From positions 1 to 38,849 of the forward strand of contig JACTND010000303.1 in assembly GCA_014584305.1 (NCBI GenBank): a stretch of 38,849 nucleotides of DNA, written 5' to 3'. The notes under the pieces were generated by a model that did no database searches, was not told where the DNA came from, and saw only the letters and a list, made by a program, of their open reading frames with translations. Positions 27,264-36,188 of this stretch are shown in pieces. Within the stretch, counting starts at the first letter, position 1, and the number at the start of each line of letters is the position of its first letter. A program made the position numbers and the translations under genes. Source of the DNA: Planctomycetota bacterium. GTDB taxonomy: Bacteria; Planctomycetota; Planctomycetia; Pirellulales; Pirellulaceae.

Positions 27264-28307
27264 TCAACAGGAAGCGGATTTGAGTGGCACAAGATTATCC
27301 AGATGGTGCCGCCCTTTTTGCTGGGCCAACTCCCGCAGTCGGTCGCGACTTGATGTAAAGAAACTGCCACACAACTTCTTCGCGCCGAGCAGCTTCTTTA
27401 GCCGCGCCCCCCAAATCTCGGCGCTGGTATCTAGACGCTCAAAAATCCCAACGACTGATGGAGAAACTTGAGCCTTCCCCTCCCGCCACAGACGGCTCGA
27501 ATAGTCCACAAGCAACAAGTAGCTACCCAAAGAAAAACTTTCCAGCATTCCTTCCCGCTTCGAGCCCTTGCGACGCGCGTCATCCAGCGGGCATAACCAG
27601 TGAGAATCTTCAAAGTGGCCAGACACTTTACTCCCCGCCACAGAGCCTTTTGCCGCTTCTTTCAGTGATTCGAGCTTGCCCTTCGCTTTGGCATGAGCGA
27701 CCCGCTGACGCAGACTTGTGTGCGAGCTAGTTTCCGGCACTTTGCTGATCCCTGCAGCTACCGGGTTCAAATCGATGTATACACAGGTCGCCAGTAATGA
27801 CTCCTCATCCAAAACGGCAATCGATTTGTAACGACCTTCCCAGAACGTGCCACTGCATTTGTCTTCGCCATTGGCTAAACGCGCCAAGGGCTCTTTCAGC
27901 GCCTTCATGAACCAACCAAGACTCTGCAGCCGCTCCCGAAAAACATCGACTTGCTTCCTATTCTTTGCGAAGTGCTTTACCCATTTGTCAACGATCGCCG
28001 AGTCGCTCAGATCGAGGTTTTTCGGCGGATAAACGGCGATCCACCGCCGAACCACCGCTTCGGCCGACCAGTCTTTGCCCAACCCTGGATCGAGCCGCAC
28101 CAACACATGCAGATGGTTATCCATCACAGCAAACCCACAAACCGCGATGGCGAACTGATCGGCCAATAGCTCCAAACGTTCTTCGATCCACCGCTTGCGA
28201 TGCTCATACCCTTTGCCGCAAAGCTTCGCCTGCCGAACACATCGGGAAATACAGTGATAATACCGGGTAACATTGACATCAACCAACATGTTTCGCGGCA
28301 TTGTCAT
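27264..28307 (-). CDS. REP-associated tyrosine transposase-like protein (Y1/HUH)
   Basis: 347 residues, uninterrupted. The HUH metal-binding pair is in MDNHLHVLV (H65, H67). FWEGRYKS (155-162) and CVYIDLNPVAAG (175-186) are the typical RAYT/Y1_Tnp blocks, with Y177 as candidate nucleophile. The N-terminal VTRYYHCISRCV also fits the family. The C-terminal 130 residues carry a Lys/Ser-rich extension longer than in IS200 TnpA. No frameshift is visible, so activity is possible. GGAG is ten bases before the ATG at 28307, with other in-frame ATGs at 28301 and 28289. It shares its ends with the 109-bp element at 17.3 kb. REP-associated types are known in many bacteria; exact grouping is not determined. 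Confidence 0.87.
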   Translation of the reverse strand: MTMPRNMLVDVNVTRYYHCISRCVRQAKLCGKGYEHRKRWIEERLELLADQFAIAVCGFAVMDNHLHVLVRLDPGLGKDWSAEAVVRRWIAVYPPKNLDLSDSAIVDKWVKHFAKNRKQVDVFRERLQSLGWFMKALKEPLARLANGEDKCSGTFWEGRYKSIAVLDEESLLATCVYIDLNPVAAGISKVPETSSHTSLRQRVAHAKAKGKLESLKEAAKGSVAGSKVSGHFEDSHWLCPLDDARRKGSKREGMLESFSLGSYLLLVDYSSRLWREGKAQVSPSVVGIFERLDTSAEIWGARLKKLLGAKKLCGSFFTSSRDRLRELAQQKGRHHLDNLVPLKSASC

Positions 28308-28502
28308 GACTCAACATCTCCAGCAAACCAATCCTGTCCAAATTCAAATGACATTTGTCACGCCCCAAAAACAACACGCGCCGACCTTTGAAAACTCATA
28401 GGCTTCGGGCCAATTGGAGCGATCGGCACATCGAACACCCGTGCCGGATAAACCACACGTTCCTCAAGATTACCAAGTTCTGCCAACGCTGTCAATATAA
28501 TA

Positions 28503-28514
28503 ATGCCTGTCCTT
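28503..28514. repeat. Right terminal inverted repeat, family A
   Basis: ATGCCTGTCCTT, exact reverse complement of the left end core. It lies 14 bases after the rplS stop on that gene's downstream side, so the element has inserted right at the end of the rplS operon. Confidence 0.8.
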
Positions 28515-28527
28515 ATTGGAGGGAGCG

Positions 28528-28878
28528 CTAGGGGCGGCGCTCTTTGAGACGGACGGCTTTGCCGACGCGGTCGCGGAGGTAGAAGAGCTTCGCGCGGCGG
28601 GTTTTTGCGGAGCGAACGACTTCCACCTTGGCCACACGCGGCGAATGCACTGGGAACTTGCGCTCCACGCCTTCCCCAGCCACAATCCGACGGACCGTAA
28701 AAGTCTCGCTGACATCCTTTCCAGCACGAGCGATCACCGTTCCCGTGAAAATCTGCGTTCGCGTCTTCTCTCCCTCCAAAATCAAACAGTGGACGTCCAC
28801 CGTATCGCCGATCGCGAACTGCGGCGGATTCGCCTTCAAACTGGACTTGCCTGCTTTCTCAATGATTTTCTGAGTCAT
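28528..28878 (-). CDS. rplS: 50S ribosomal protein L19
   Basis: Ribosomal protein at the 30S-50S interface, 116 residues. The pattern fits the family: FAIGDTVDVHCLILEGEKTR, FTGTVIARAGKDVSETFTVRR, GVERKFPVHSPRVAKVEVV, AKLFYLRDRVGKAVRLKER. The ATG at 28878 (MTQKIIEKAGKS) has GAGG eight bases upstream; a longer in-frame start at 28899 was rejected. It is the last gene of the ffh-rpsP-trmD-rplS run, with trmD ending 21 bases before it. Confidence 0.96.
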   Translation of the reverse strand: MTQKIIEKAGKSSLKANPPQFAIGDTVDVHCLILEGEKTRTQIFTGTVIARAGKDVSETFTVRRIVAGEGVERKFPVHSPRVAKVEVVRSAKTRRAKLFYLRDRVGKAVRLKERRP

Positions 28879-28899
28879 ATCTTTATCCTCATTTCCCAA

Positions 28900-29586
28900 T
28901 TAAAAATTGCTGCCGCGCGGTCGAGTGGCCTGAGTTCTCAGGGCACTCTGGTCGCGGCGCCATTGATCGACTTCGCGGTGATTGCCACTAACCAAAACTT
29001 CCGGAACCGCGAGGCCGCGAAATTCGCGAGGCCGCGTGTATTGCGGGTATTCTAGGCCTCGATTCCCACTGGAAAAGGAATCGTCGCGGCTGCTCATTTC
29101 ATGTCCCAAGACACCCGGGAGCAACCGGATGACCGAGTCAATCACCACCATTGCCGCGACTTCTCCGCCGTTGAGGACATAATCCCCAATGGAGATTTGC
29201 CGCGGGTTCAAAATATCAATAATTCGTTCGTCAAAACCCTCATAACGTCCACACATCAACACCAGTCGAGGCTGGCCGGCCAACTCTTCGACAAGGACCT
29301 GATCCAATCGCGTCCCCTGCGGCGTGAGGAGCACCAACTCGCCCGGCGCCTGGCCTTGCGACTGAATCTCCTCCACTGCGGCCACGACCGGCTCAACCAT
29401 CAAGATCATCCCCGGCCCGCCGCCATAGGGTCGATCATCGACCCGCTGATGACGATTGGCCGCCCAGTTCCGCAAGTCATGCCGCGCGATCGTTGCCAAC
29501 CCTTTGGCCAACGCTTTCCCTAGCAAACTCTGCTCCAAGTAGCTGTCGAAAATCCCCGGAAACAGCGTCAAGACATCGATGTGCAT
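28900..29586 (-). CDS. trmD: tRNA (guanine-N1)-methyltransferase
   Basis: Methylates G37 of tRNAs (those with G36) using SAM, preventing frameshifts. 228 residues. MHIDVLTLFPGIFDSYLEQS starts the SPOUT fold; PYGGGPGMILMVEPV and LMCGRYEGFDER (SAM/tRNA site) and IGDYVLNGGEVAAMVVIDSV are hallmark blocks. The start ATG at 29586 is fixed by MHIDVLTLFP; the frame continues upstream through unrelated sequence. The 46-base gap to rpsP is where rimM usually lies in other bacteria. Confidence 0.96.
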   Translation of the reverse strand: MHIDVLTLFPGIFDSYLEQSLLGKALAKGLATIARHDLRNWAANRHQRVDDRPYGGGPGMILMVEPVVAAVEEIQSQGQAPGELVLLTPQGTRLDQVLVEELAGQPRLVLMCGRYEGFDERIIDILNPRQISIGDYVLNGGEVAAMVVIDSVIRLLPGVLGHEMSSRDDSFSSGNRGLEYPQYTRPREFRGLAVPEVLVSGNHREVDQWRRDQSALRTQATRPRGSNF

Positions 29587-29632
29587 CGCTCGGCCTCGCG
29601 CGGCGACTAAGGCCGTGCCATCAAACTGGCTA

Positions 29633-30097
29633 TTACTCCGCAACTCCTTCCGAAGCCGCCTCGACGGCTTCCACTTCACCGTTTTCCGAAGGCTCAGCGC
29701 CACTCGCCTCAACTTCACTCGTTTCCGCTTCAGGTGTTGGCGCCGGAGGAGGCGGAAGCTCTTTTGCCGCCGCCAAAGCCGCCTCGATGGCCTTGCGCCG
29801 CCGCTGCCCGAGCCGCTCGACTGCCTGTTGCTGTTGCGCCAAATGGCTGCCGTCCTTGCCATACTTCCGGATCAGGACCGCAACTTTAGGCGAAGGCTGT
29901 GCGCCGACGGACAACCAGTACGCGACGCGATCGCCATTGAGCACTACGCGGGCATCGGCTTCTGGCACCGACGGATCGTACGTTCCCAATTCTTCGATCA
30001 CGCGACCGTCGCGCGGTGCGCGAATATCGGCCGCGCAGATCCGGAAATAGGCGCGGTTCTTCCGCCCCATGCGTTTCATGCGAATTTTTACTGACAC
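29633..30097 (-). CDS. rpsP: 30S ribosomal protein S16 with acidic tail
   Basis: 154 residues, longer than the usual 80-90. The first 85 or so form the S16 core (VKIRMKRMGRKNRAYFRICAAD, GRVIEELGTYDP, LNGDRVAYWLSVGAQPSPKV). A linker (RLGQRRRKAIEAALAAAKELPPPP) and a Glu/Ala/Pro/Ser-rich tail of some 60 residues follow. Long tails on S16 are common in planctomycetes and probably disordered. It begins with GTG at 30097, the usual position for the family start. It lies 69 bases after ffh. Confidence 0.95.
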   Translation of the reverse strand: MSVKIRMKRMGRKNRAYFRICAADIRAPRDGRVIEELGTYDPSVPEADARVVLNGDRVAYWLSVGAQPSPKVAVLIRKYGKDGSHLAQQQQAVERLGQRRRKAIEAALAAAKELPPPPAPTPEAETSEVEASGAEPSENGEVEAVEAASEGVAE

Positions 30098-30166
30098 TGG
30101 TACTTTCCCAAAAAAAACTAAAAACTATCGGACATAACTCGTTTCTCTTGGCCGCGATCGAGACCT

Positions 30167-31648
30167 CTAGGAATTGCCCCGTTTGCGCAGCTGGCGCAAC
30201 ATCTTGTCCCGTTGCTTGCGCAGCTTATCTCGCTCCTTGTTGGTCAAACGCTTGCCTGTTGACTTCTTGGTGTTAGGCATCCCACGCGACGGATCAATCA
30301 TCTGCCGCTGGACCTCCTCCAGCATTTTGGCCTGCTCGGCCGGACTCTTCTTCCCCGCCAAGCCCGTAAACATCGGTTTCATCGTTTCGAATTGTTTGAC
30401 CAATTCGTTGACCTGGCGCGGCTGCACTCCCGCTCCGCGCGCGATGCGCTGCTTGCGATTGACGTCCAACAAACGCGGATTGCGGCGTTCTTCGACCGTC
30501 ATCGAGTCAATGATGCCCACCATCTGACGGATCTGTTTTACGGAGTCTTCGTTATTCAGCGCGTCTTGCATCTCCCGCAGCGCCCCCATGCCTGGCAATA
30601 AACCTAGCATTTTCTGCATCAATCCAGGTTTGGCCAGGCGGGCCATATGATCGCGGAAATCGTCGAAGGTAAACTGGCCTTTTTCCAGTTGCTCCTGGAT
30701 GCGTTGCTGTTCTTTTTCGTCAACCAACCGCTGGGCTTGCTCCACCAAGGCCACGACGTCGCCCATCCCAAGTATGCGGCTGGCCATCCCTTCGGGGCGA
30801 AACATCTCCAGGGCATCCAAATGCTCGCCCGTCCCAATAAATTTAATCGGCACGCCGGTGACATGCTTGACCGACAGGAGGGCACCACCCCGCGCGTCGC
30901 CATCGAGCTTGGTCATGATCACGCCATTCAGCTCCAACGCTTCATGGAAGGCCCGAGCGCTGTTGACGGCGTCTTGACCCGTCATACCGTCAACCACCAA
31001 GAACACCTGCTGCGGCTTGATCTCGCGGTCGATCGTTTTGAGCTGCTCCATCAAGTCCTGGTCGATTGCCAAACGGCCGGCGGTATCGAGGATAACCAAA
31101 CGAATCTGCTCGTTGCGCGCTTGGTTCACGGCATTGCGGCAGACGGCGACTGGGTCCCGCGCGCCCGGTTCCGAATAGACCGGGACGCCTATTTGCCGAC
31201 CAATAACATGCAATTGTTCGATCGCTGCCGGGCGCTGCAAGTCCGCGGCGACCAACATCGTCTTGACGTTGCTTTTCAGAACCAGCGACGCCAGCTTACC
31301 GCAGGTCGTCGTTTTGCCGGAGCCTTGCAAACCGCACATCATGATGACATTCACGTCATCTTTAAGCGGAAGCGAATGGTCCACAGGACCAAGCAGCTTG
31401 ATCAATTCCTGATTGACAATGCCGATCAGTTGCTCTTGTGGGCGGAGGGACAACAGCACCCGCTCCCCCAGCGCCTGCAGGGAGACGGCCGCCATGAAGT
31501 CTTTGACGACTTGGATACTGACGTCGGCTTCGAGCAGCGATTTCTCAACCAGCTTGAGCCCATCGCGCATGTTCGATTCGGTCAGCTTGGACTTGCCGCT
31601 GATCGTCTTGAACGCCGCGCGTAAACCGTCTTGTAGTGACTCAAACAT
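30167..31648 (-). CDS. ffh: Signal recognition particle protein (Ffh/SRP54)
   Basis: GTPase that binds signal sequences with 4.5S RNA and docks with FtsY at the membrane. 493 residues. N domain (1-90), G domain with G1 GLQGSGKTTTCGKLA (106-120), DTAGR and TKLDGDARGG, then the methionine-rich M domain (from about 310) ending in a Lys/Arg-rich tail (RDKLRKQRDKMLRQLRKRG). The ATG at 31648 gives the conserved MFESLQDGLRAAF start; the frame extends to 31744 but with unrelated sequence. It is the first gene of the cluster and is divergent from dapL, with a 161-base gap. Confidence 0.97.
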   Translation of the reverse strand: MFESLQDGLRAAFKTISGKSKLTESNMRDGLKLVEKSLLEADVSIQVVKDFMAAVSLQALGERVLLSLRPQEQLIGIVNQELIKLLGPVDHSLPLKDDVNVIMMCGLQGSGKTTTCGKLASLVLKSNVKTMLVAADLQRPAAIEQLHVIGRQIGVPVYSEPGARDPVAVCRNAVNQARNEQIRLVILDTAGRLAIDQDLMEQLKTIDREIKPQQVFLVVDGMTGQDAVNSARAFHEALELNGVIMTKLDGDARGGALLSVKHVTGVPIKFIGTGEHLDALEMFRPEGMASRILGMGDVVALVEQAQRLVDEKEQQRIQEQLEKGQFTFDDFRDHMARLAKPGLMQKMLGLLPGMGALREMQDALNNEDSVKQIRQMVGIIDSMTVEERRNPRLLDVNRKQRIARGAGVQPRQVNELVKQFETMKPMFTGLAGKKSPAEQAKMLEEVQRQMIDPSRGMPNTKKSTGKRLTNKERDKLRKQRDKMLRQLRKRGNS

Positions 31649-31809
31649 GGACCGTAACAGGCAAGAGTATCGCCGAACGATTGATGTTGTTGAAAATGGG
31701 GACCGGCCCCCGCCGCGGGCCCTAGCCGCTTGCAAACCAAGCATTCTAGCCGAAAATTGGGGCTTCTGTAAATGGTTCGGGTCCCCTTAATTCCGAGGAT
31801 TTCAGTGCC

Positions 31810-33048
31810 ATGCCGTGGCTCAACGAGAATTTTCAAAAACTGCCTGCGGGCTACCTTTTCCCAGAAATATCGCGACGCGTCGCCCGTTTTTCGAAAGAAA
31901 ACCCGCGCGCCGACATCGTGCGGATGGGGATCGGTGATGTCACTCGCCCGCTGACTCCCACCGTACTGGCGGCCCTTCACCAAGCCGTGGAGGAGATGGG
32001 GCGCGCGGAGACCTTTCGCGGATATGGCCCCGAACAAGGCTACGATTTCCTGCGCCAAGCCATCGCCGAACACGACTTTCAAAGTCGGGGAATCGCGATC
32101 CGCCCGGAAGAGATCTTTGTTTCCGACGGATCCAAATGCGATTGCGGCAGCTTGCTCGATCTGTTTGGTCCGGGCAACAGGATCGCCATTCCCGACCCAG
32201 TCTATCCAGTTTACGTCGATACCAATGTCATGGCGGGAAATGCGGGCCGGTTGCTGGACAACGGCCATTTCGAGGGTGTGACCTATCTGCCCATGACGGA
32301 CGAAAACGGATTTCAACCGGAACTGCCGACCCATCCCGTGGACGTGATTTACCTCTGTTCGCCAAATAATCCGACCGGGGCTGTGTTGAGTCGCGAGCGA
32401 ATGGCGGCCTGGGTGACGTTCGCGTTGCAACATAAGTCGGTAATCATCTTTGATGCCGCCTATGAAGCGTATATTCGCGACCCGCAATTACCGCATTCGA
32501 TCTACGAGATTGAAGGGGCCAAACACGTGGCCATCGAACTGCGCAGCTTCAGCAAGACCGCGGGCTTCACCGGCCTGCGGTGCGCGTATTGTGTCGTGCC
32601 GAGCGAATTGCGGGGCGCCACGCGAGACGGTCGCTCGGTGCCGATTCATCCTCTCTGGTTGCGGCGGCATACCACGAAGTTCAACGGCGTATCCTATCCA
32701 GTGCAACGTGCTGCGGCAGCAGTCTATTCTCCGGAAGGGGATTTGGAAATTCGCCAATTGATCGATTACTACATGGCCAATGCGCAACGGTTACGCCAAG
32801 GTTTACAGAACTGCGGCTTTACGGTCTTCGGAGGCGAAAACGCGCCCTATATCTGGCTGAAGACGCCGCCGCCAATGTCCAGTTGGGAGTTCTTCGACCG
32901 ACTGCTGCACGACGCGCACATAGTCGGCACGCCAGGGTCGGGATTCGGGGCAGCCGGTGAAGGCTATTTTCGCCTGAGTGCCTTTGCCAGCCAGGAACGA
33001 ACGGCCGAGGCGCTGCATCGGTTGCAACAGTGGGCCGCTCTGGTTTAA
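31810..33048 (+). CDS. dapL: LL-diaminopimelate aminotransferase
   Basis: PLP aminotransferase that converts tetrahydrodipicolinate to LL-diaminopimelate in one step for lysine and cell wall synthesis; it replaces the DapD/C/E route. 412 residues. Family signature GDVTRPLTPTVLAALHQAVEEM (42-63), DGSKCDCGSL (106-115), SPNNPTGAV and the Schiff-base lysine K249 in RSFSKTAGFTGLR. GAGGA lies eleven bases before the ATG. The variant pathway is typical of planctomycetes, chlamydiae, cyanobacteria and plants. It overlaps the convergent CPBP gene by four bases. Confidence 0.97.
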   Translation: MPWLNENFQKLPAGYLFPEISRRVARFSKENPRADIVRMGIGDVTRPLTPTVLAALHQAVEEMGRAETFRGYGPEQGYDFLRQAIAEHDFQSRGIAIRPEEIFVSDGSKCDCGSLLDLFGPGNRIAIPDPVYPVYVDTNVMAGNAGRLLDNGHFEGVTYLPMTDENGFQPELPTHPVDVIYLCSPNNPTGAVLSRERMAAWVTFALQHKSVIIFDAAYEAYIRDPQLPHSIYEIEGAKHVAIELRSFSKTAGFTGLRCAYCVVPSELRGATRDGRSVPIHPLWLRRHTTKFNGVSYPVQRAAAAVYSPEGDLEIRQLIDYYMANAQRLRQGLQNCGFTVFGGENAPYIWLKTPPPMSSWEFFDRLLHDAHIVGTPGSGFGAAGEGYFRLSAFASQERTAEALHRLQQWAALV

Positions 33049-34700
33049 CCGCTGAACACGACAATCATCAACACCGCTACCAACGAGTTGTTAATCGCGT
33101 GCATCATGATCGAGGGATATAACGACCCGCGCCATTCGCGGACTAGCGTCAACCCCATCGCCAAGGTCGTCAGCAGGAGAATTCCCATGATTCCTTGCGG
33201 ATGGATGGCAGCGAAAATCACGCTGTTGATCAAGGCAGCGCCAGCCACCGCCAGCCAACGCCGCCATCTGACAAAGCGATCGCGCAAGTAACGATAGAAG
33301 ACTCCTCGGAAGAAAACCTCTTCGACAATAGGCGCTGCGAGACACATCGAGATGATGGCGCCCCACCAGGCCCAGGAACCGGCGCCCGCCAATTCGTCTT
33401 GCAAAGGATGTCCGACGCCTTGGCTTGGTTCGAACTCACCCCCTGACGAACCGACCATCGACATGATGGCTCCCGCGATCAACACGTTGACGATTGCGGC
33501 CGCAACCACCGCCGGCGCAACGGCACAATAACTCGGAATCCCCCATAAGACCTGAAGCGGGCGCCGCGGACCCGCCATTCCCAAATCGTTCACGATCTGC
33601 CGCCATGTTCGGCCCCGCAGCAACGGCCACACCAGGACCACCAACGAACCAAAGAAAACGAACGGCAGCAACGAAAATACCTGTGCCTGTGAGACACCCG
33701 AAGCACCGAGACCAAACTGCATACCAAAGAACACGAAAAACCAAATGGTGAACGTCTCCAAATATATCAGTCCACCTCCCGACCAATCGGTCGTGCCGGA
33801 ACGCATTCGGCCCATCGCCGCCAGCACGACGGCAATTATCGCCAGAACCAAACCGACCAATACAATCAAGACGAACAGCAGACCAACACCTGCTACACCA
33901 AATACGGCATATTTGGCGGCGCGATTCACCTCCTGGCGCAACGCAAAATCCGGCGATCCCACCGGAGCTAAGGCTACCTTCCCCAACCATCCTAGTTGTT
34001 GTATCAAGAACGCGCGGTCGTCCTCCGGAATGGTGCGGTTGTCAAATACACGCATACGGGCGCGTTGACTGAATATGTCCCCCAGTATCGACCGCACCCG
34101 CGTTTCCATTTCCGTCGGCTGGTAGCCGTGGCGTTCAACGGCCGAGTCAATTGCATTCAGGAGTTGTAAAGCGCGCTGTGACGAGTCCATTTCGGCTACT
34201 AGAATCGCCCCGCCATACCGTTCCAGCAACGATCCGTGCTGCGCAGTTTGCGCAGGATCGAAATGACCGAACAGATCGGCGTTCCCAAGTTCTTGGCCAG
34301 CCACCAAGAACTTGCCATTGAGCTGCAGTTGCATCAAATGGCCTTTATTCTGCGCGGCGTCCGACCCCGCAGAGGGTTGTGGACTCAATTGTTCGACAAC
34401 CGTGCTCACCCAGATGAAACCGGCGAGAGTCACAATCAATCCCCAACAGAGGATCTCGCTCCAGCCAAACAAACCTCCAGGAGGTCGCCGCCGAGCCAAT
34501 TCTTCTTGCGGCGACTCCTGGGGAAGCGACGCAAAGTAAAATTCCGAGCTGTGCGGCCAGAATGACTGCCCCGGCTGGATCCACGTGACGGCCGGCGGCC
34601 ATGAATCCTCCGCCGAGACCTGTGCCGAGTCAGATGGCTGCAACTCCGAAACCGGATCTATCCATTCCGGCTGCGCTGGATCATGATCAGAGTTATTCAC
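33045..34700 (-). CDS. CPBP-family intramembrane protease
   Basis: 551 residues. Cytoplasmic Pro/Ser/Asp-rich N-terminus (1-70), one helix near 75-95, a soluble domain of some 170 residues, then several helices. The abortive-infection/CPBP (Rce1-like) catalytic motifs are all there: E460-E461-xxx-R465 (EEVFFR), H500 (FAAIH) and HAINN (534-538). Family members cleave within or near the membrane or process prenylated and bacteriocin-like proteins; the substrate here is unknown. The start overlaps the uracil-DNA glycosylase stop by four bases (ATGA), and the end overlaps dapL. Confidence 0.9.
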   Translation of the reverse strand: MNNSDHDPAQPEWIDPVSELQPSDSAQVSAEDSWPPAVTWIQPGQSFWPHSSEFYFASLPQESPQEELARRRPPGGLFGWSEILCWGLIVTLAGFIWVSTVVEQLSPQPSAGSDAAQNKGHLMQLQLNGKFLVAGQELGNADLFGHFDPAQTAQHGSLLERYGGAILVAEMDSSQRALQLLNAIDSAVERHGYQPTEMETRVRSILGDIFSQRARMRVFDNRTIPEDDRAFLIQQLGWLGKVALAPVGSPDFALRQEVNRAAKYAVFGVAGVGLLFVLIVLVGLVLAIIAVVLAAMGRMRSGTTDWSGGGLIYLETFTIWFFVFFGMQFGLGASGVSQAQVFSLLPFVFFGSLVVLVWPLLRGRTWRQIVNDLGMAGPRRPLQVLWGIPSYCAVAPAVVAAAIVNVLIAGAIMSMVGSSGGEFEPSQGVGHPLQDELAGAGSWAWWGAIISMCLAAPIVEEVFFRGVFYRYLRDRFVRWRRWLAVAGAALINSVIFAAIHPQGIMGILLLTTLAMGLTLVREWRGSLYPSIMMHAINNSLVAVLMIVVFSG

Positions 34701-35398
34701 GCCTTATCCTTGTCTTTCAACTCGCGGGCACGCGAGAATATCGTGTCGAACATGGGCTCGGTCAACCTCCCGGTAAACGTATTCTGCTGGCTTGGATGGT
34801 AACTTGCCAACAGCCAACGATCGGGTGCCCAGGTAGTTTCGGCGCCGTGTCGGAAGCGATCCGTCCGATTCAACCGGTGACCTTGATCCTGCAGGGCTCG
34901 GCGCGTCGCGCGCCAAGCGATCTGCCCAAGTGTTACGATAACAACCGGCGTTACTTGGGACAATGTTTCCACCAAGAAAGGACGACAATTGGCAAGTTCT
35001 ACCGCCTCAGGGCGATTGCCGGGCGGCGCGCAATGGACCGCCGAAGTGATGACACAATCCAGCAATTTCAGGCCGTCCTCGCGCCGCTCCCACGTTGCCT
35101 GATTGGCAAATCCATTGCGATGCAACGCGCGATAGAGCCACTGCCCACTGCGATCTCCGGTAAACATCCGCCCGGTGCGATTCGCGCCGTGCGCACCCGG
35201 CGCCAGACCGACAATAAGCAATCGGGCCTTCGACGTTCCTAAATTGGGAACGGGGCGACCCCAGTATTCCTCGTCCAGATACGCGGCGCGCTTAGCGTGC
35301 GCAACTTCGCGGCAGTGGGCGATCAAGCGAGGACACAATCGACAGGTCTCGATGCGCTGCTGCAGTTCCTGCCACTGCGAATTACGCTTTGTCGCCAT
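34697..35398 (-). CDS. Family 5 uracil-DNA glycosylase (UDGb)
   Basis: Removes uracil and some deaminated bases from DNA. 233 residues. The family 4/5 iron-sulfur cysteines are visible: CRLC (19-22), and a later pair C-x15-C around CAPPGNRP. GLAPGAHGANRTGRMFTGD is the catalytic motif of family 5 (no Asn/Asp water activator), and ASYHPSQQNTFTGRL is the second motif. The C-terminal 10 residues are charged. It sits between a membrane protein (17-base overlap) and the CPBP gene (4-base overlap), so the three form a tight operon. Confidence 0.92.
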   Translation of the reverse strand: MATKRNSQWQELQQRIETCRLCPRLIAHCREVAHAKRAAYLDEEYWGRPVPNLGTSKARLLIVGLAPGAHGANRTGRMFTGDRSGQWLYRALHRNGFANQATWERREDGLKLLDCVITSAVHCAPPGNRPEAVELANCRPFLVETLSQVTPVVIVTLGQIAWRATRRALQDQGHRLNRTDRFRHGAETTWAPDRWLLASYHPSQQNTFTGRLTEPMFDTIFSRARELKDKDKA

Positions 35399-36188
35399 CG
35401 TGAGATTGTTCTTTCGTCAACATCGCGGCTGCTAGTTGCCGCTTTTTGATGCGATGGTACCGATACTCAAGAAACAATACCAAGCCGACCACGATCGCAA
35501 TCCCCCCGACTTTAAACCAGACGTTTTCGGGATTGATAAATCGATTGATGACGTTGGCGCAACCATACATGAGGGCATTGCCAATTAGACTGCCCAACAA
35601 CACCGCCAGGACAATCGCCTGACGACTCAAGCCCAATAGTCTGCCGAAAATCGAGCCGCCGATACTTCCCGTGGTGGACGACGGAAAAATCACGAAGGCG
35701 ATCAATCCCCAAAACGCCAAGCGCCGAATCCACGGCTGGGAACGCATCAAACTTTGACCATCCCAAACCAACATACCCAGTTTCGGCCCCACATACGGCA
35801 GCCGGAAAAGAATCCCCATGTGGAACGAAACGAACAACGCCGCGATGAAGTCCATGTACGTCACTAACCCGAACAACTCGCCGGGGGTCAACGTGATGTT
35901 CCACGCATCGTCGACATTCTCCTTTTCCATGCCAACCAGAATGACGAACCTTCCCAAAACGAAGAACGTCAACAGCGCGTGCGATACGAAATTGCCCGCC
36001 TTCGGCCAGCCTTGCCACAGGCCGATGACCAACAGCAACAGAGCGGTCACCACCACGGGTGCCAACAAGGTCCCCCACCACCAATAAGGGTGTCGGCGAC
36101 GGAATCCTGATTCAAATTCAGCGTACGATGAAGCTAGTTCGGAACGAAGTGCTTCCGGATCGTCAATGGTCTCGATGCGATTGTCCAT
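35382..36188 (-). CDS. COG2426-family (Sm_multidrug_ex-like) membrane protein
   Basis: 268 residues with about six to seven hydrophobic helices (first near 42-65, last near 220-245). FPSSTTGSIGGSIFGRLLGLSR with VLLGSLIGNALMYG matches the family labelled small multidrug export protein, though no drug transport has been shown for it. The C-terminus is Lys/Arg/Glu-rich and cytoplasmic. The ATG at 36188 (MDNRIETIDD) was chosen over an in-frame start at 36251. Its end overlaps the glycosylase start. Confidence 0.75.
   Translation of the reverse strand: MDNRIETIDDPEALRSELASSYAEFESGFRRRHPYWWWGTLLAPVVVTALLLLVIGLWQGWPKAGNFVSHALLTFFVLGRFVILVGMEKENVDDAWNITLTPGELFGLVTYMDFIAALFVSFHMGILFRLPYVGPKLGMLVWDGQSLMRSQPWIRRLAFWGLIAFVIFPSSTTGSIGGSIFGRLLGLSRQAIVLAVLLGSLIGNALMYGCANVINRFINPENVWFKVGGIAIVVGLVLFLEYRYHRIKKRQLAAAMLTKEQSHDGDKA

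Larger units (their letters stand above)
27036..28514. mobile_element. Y1/HUH (RAYT-type) transposable element with inverted-repeat ends
   Basis: AAAAGGACAGGCAT (27036-27049) on the left and AATGCCTGTCCTT (28502-28514) on the right share a perfect 12-bp inverted core. Between them is a single transposase gene on the minus strand with its flanks (about 215 and 195 bases). The element lies between the U32 gene (stop 32 bases to the left) and rplS (stop 14 bases to the right). The interior looks more A-rich than the neighbouring genes. I see no obvious target duplication, as expected for HUH transposases. The boundaries are inferred from the shared ends. Confidence 0.75.

Noticed and set aside
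27755-27775. tRNA-like GGGTTCAAATC sequence
   Set aside because: It lies inside the transposase coding region, with no acceptor stem or cloverleaf around it.
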